Shown: positions 5,420 through 5,919 of the stretch, one piece after another
How positions within the stretch are numbered: the first letter of the stretch is position 1
Layout of the letters: the number at the start of each line of letters is the position of its first letter
Source: Tannerellaceae bacterium
GTDB lineage: Bacteria > Bacteroidota > Bacteroidia > Bacteroidales > Tannerellaceae
Direction: 5' to 3'
NCBI GenBank assembly: GCA_031279915.1
Contig: JAITHO010000142.1
Location: forward strand, 1 to 5,919
Length of the DNA: 5,919 bases
Notes under the pieces: generated by a model
Databases searched by the model: none
Seen by the model: only the letters and a program-made list of their open reading frames with translations
What the model was told of the DNA's origin: nothing
Position numbers and translations under genes: made by a program

Positions 5420-5919
5420 ATGCAACGATTGATTATTGCCCTTCTCGCTCTCATTACTCTCATGGGATGCAGGAGGGACAAAATGTATTTTGAGGAGGTA
5501 GGCTCCGTGTTTCATACCTTATATTCTATCAAATATGAGGCGGCCAAGTCGCTTTCCGTGGAGATCGAGGCCGAGTTCGAGGCTTTCAATCTTTCGCTCA
5601 ATCCGTTCAACCCCAATTCCATAATTTCCAAGGTCAACAAGAATGAAGCTGTGGAGGCCGACCAGTGGTTCGTCGAAGTTTTCAACAAAGCCCAAGAAAT
5701 TTCCGCTCAAAGCGGAGGAGCCTTCGACGCAACCATCGCTCCTCTGATAAATCTCTGGGGATTCGGATTCAGCAAGTCCGGCAGCGTTACAGATGCAATG
5801 ATTGACAGTATCAAGAGCTTTGTGGGATATGAAAAGATACGGCTTGATGGGAGGAGAATCGTAAAGGACGATCCGCGCGTTATGCTTAATTTCTCTGCCA
5901 TTGCCAAAGGCTACGCTTC
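5420..5919 (+). CDS. apbE: ApbE-type FAD:protein FMN transferase lipoprotein (5' part, runs off the window)
   Basis: The frame is open to the right edge; 166 residues are visible of a family usually 300-350 long. ApbE enzymes attach FMN from FAD to a Thr or Ser of extracytoplasmic partners such as the NqrB/NqrC or RnfG/RnfD subunits. From ATG 5420 the protein starts with a compact lipoprotein signal, MQRLIIALLALITL, and a lipobox LMGC (14-17), so Cys17 should be lipidated. The following RRDK does not look like a Bacteroidota surface-export signal, suggesting a periplasm-facing anchor. Family segments seen are VGSVFHTLYSIKY (27-39), SIISKVNKNEAV (67-78), WFVEVFNKAQEIS (83-95), SGGAFDATIAPLINLWGFGF (98-117) and, at the edge, NFSAIAKGYA (157-166), the conserved nucleotide/Mg region. 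An alternative start at 5381 overlaps the nitroreductase stop (ATGA), has AAGGA upstream and would add 13 residues before the signal. I favour 5420 for its normal signal length. Confidence 0.92.
   Translation, partial: MQRLIIALLALITLMGCRRDKMYFEEVGSVFHTLYSIKYEAAKSLSVEIEAEFEAFNLSLNPFNPNSIISKVNKNEAVEADQWFVEVFNKAQEISAQSGGAFDATIAPLINLWGFGFSKSGSVTDAMIDSIKSFVGYEKIRLDGRRIVKDDPRVMLNFSAIAKGYA

Noticed and set aside
1..5919. Mobile element, CRISPR array, toxin-antitoxin or defence genes
   Set aside because: I found no transposase, integrase, repeat-spacer pattern, tRNA-adjacent attachment duplication or defence-type domain. The tRNA-Asn 3' end is not duplicated within the window.

Overview
The window looks like a chromosomal segment of a Bacteroidota genome, most likely Bacteroidales-like. 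The evidence is: promoters of the Bacteroidota form (TAnnTTTG at -7 with a TTG-like -33 element) in front of the tRNA and the SRP RNA; little Shine-Dalgarno use; a DUF4199 membrane protein, a family typical of this phylum; a secreted protein containing a module that resembles a type IX secretion sorting domain; and an LptB and a SpoU-type methyltransferase of the Bacteroidota type. I cannot name the genus.

Layout. Positions 1-208 are non-coding and hold a perfect 8-bp palindromic hairpin of the ATTCCC-N8-GGGAAT type. Positions 209-1438 encode a secreted protein of unknown function, closed by a strong intrinsic terminator. A tRNA-Asn(GTT) lies on the minus strand at 1585-1658. Its own terminator faces that of the secreted protein. 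Its promoter is back-to-back with the promoter of lptB (1764-2516, the ATPase of the lipopolysaccharide exporter). After lptB comes a SpoU/TrmH-family RNA 2'-O-methyltransferase (2591-3118), preceded by an inverted repeat.

From 3229 a new block begins. A promoter drives the small signal recognition particle RNA (ffs, about 3241-3340), which overlaps no protein gene. Only 12 bases after its T-tract starts a tight plus-strand cluster: a DUF4199 membrane protein, a membrane-anchored family 2 glycosyltransferase, a nitroreductase-family flavoprotein, and the 5' part of an ApbE-type FAD:protein FMN transferase lipoprotein that runs off the right edge.

The window is mostly housekeeping and envelope biogenesis: LPS export (LptB), lipid-linked sugar synthesis (GT2 with DUF4199), protein targeting (SRP RNA), translation (tRNA-Asn, RNA methyltransferase) and flavin chemistry (nitroreductase, ApbE). 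I see no mobile element, CRISPR array or defence system, and no clearly undescribed system. The points most worth checking are an Asp in place of the catalytic Glu in LptB, the internal position of the sorting-domain-like module, the unusual apical loop of the SRP RNA, and how the cluster downstream of ffs is transcribed.
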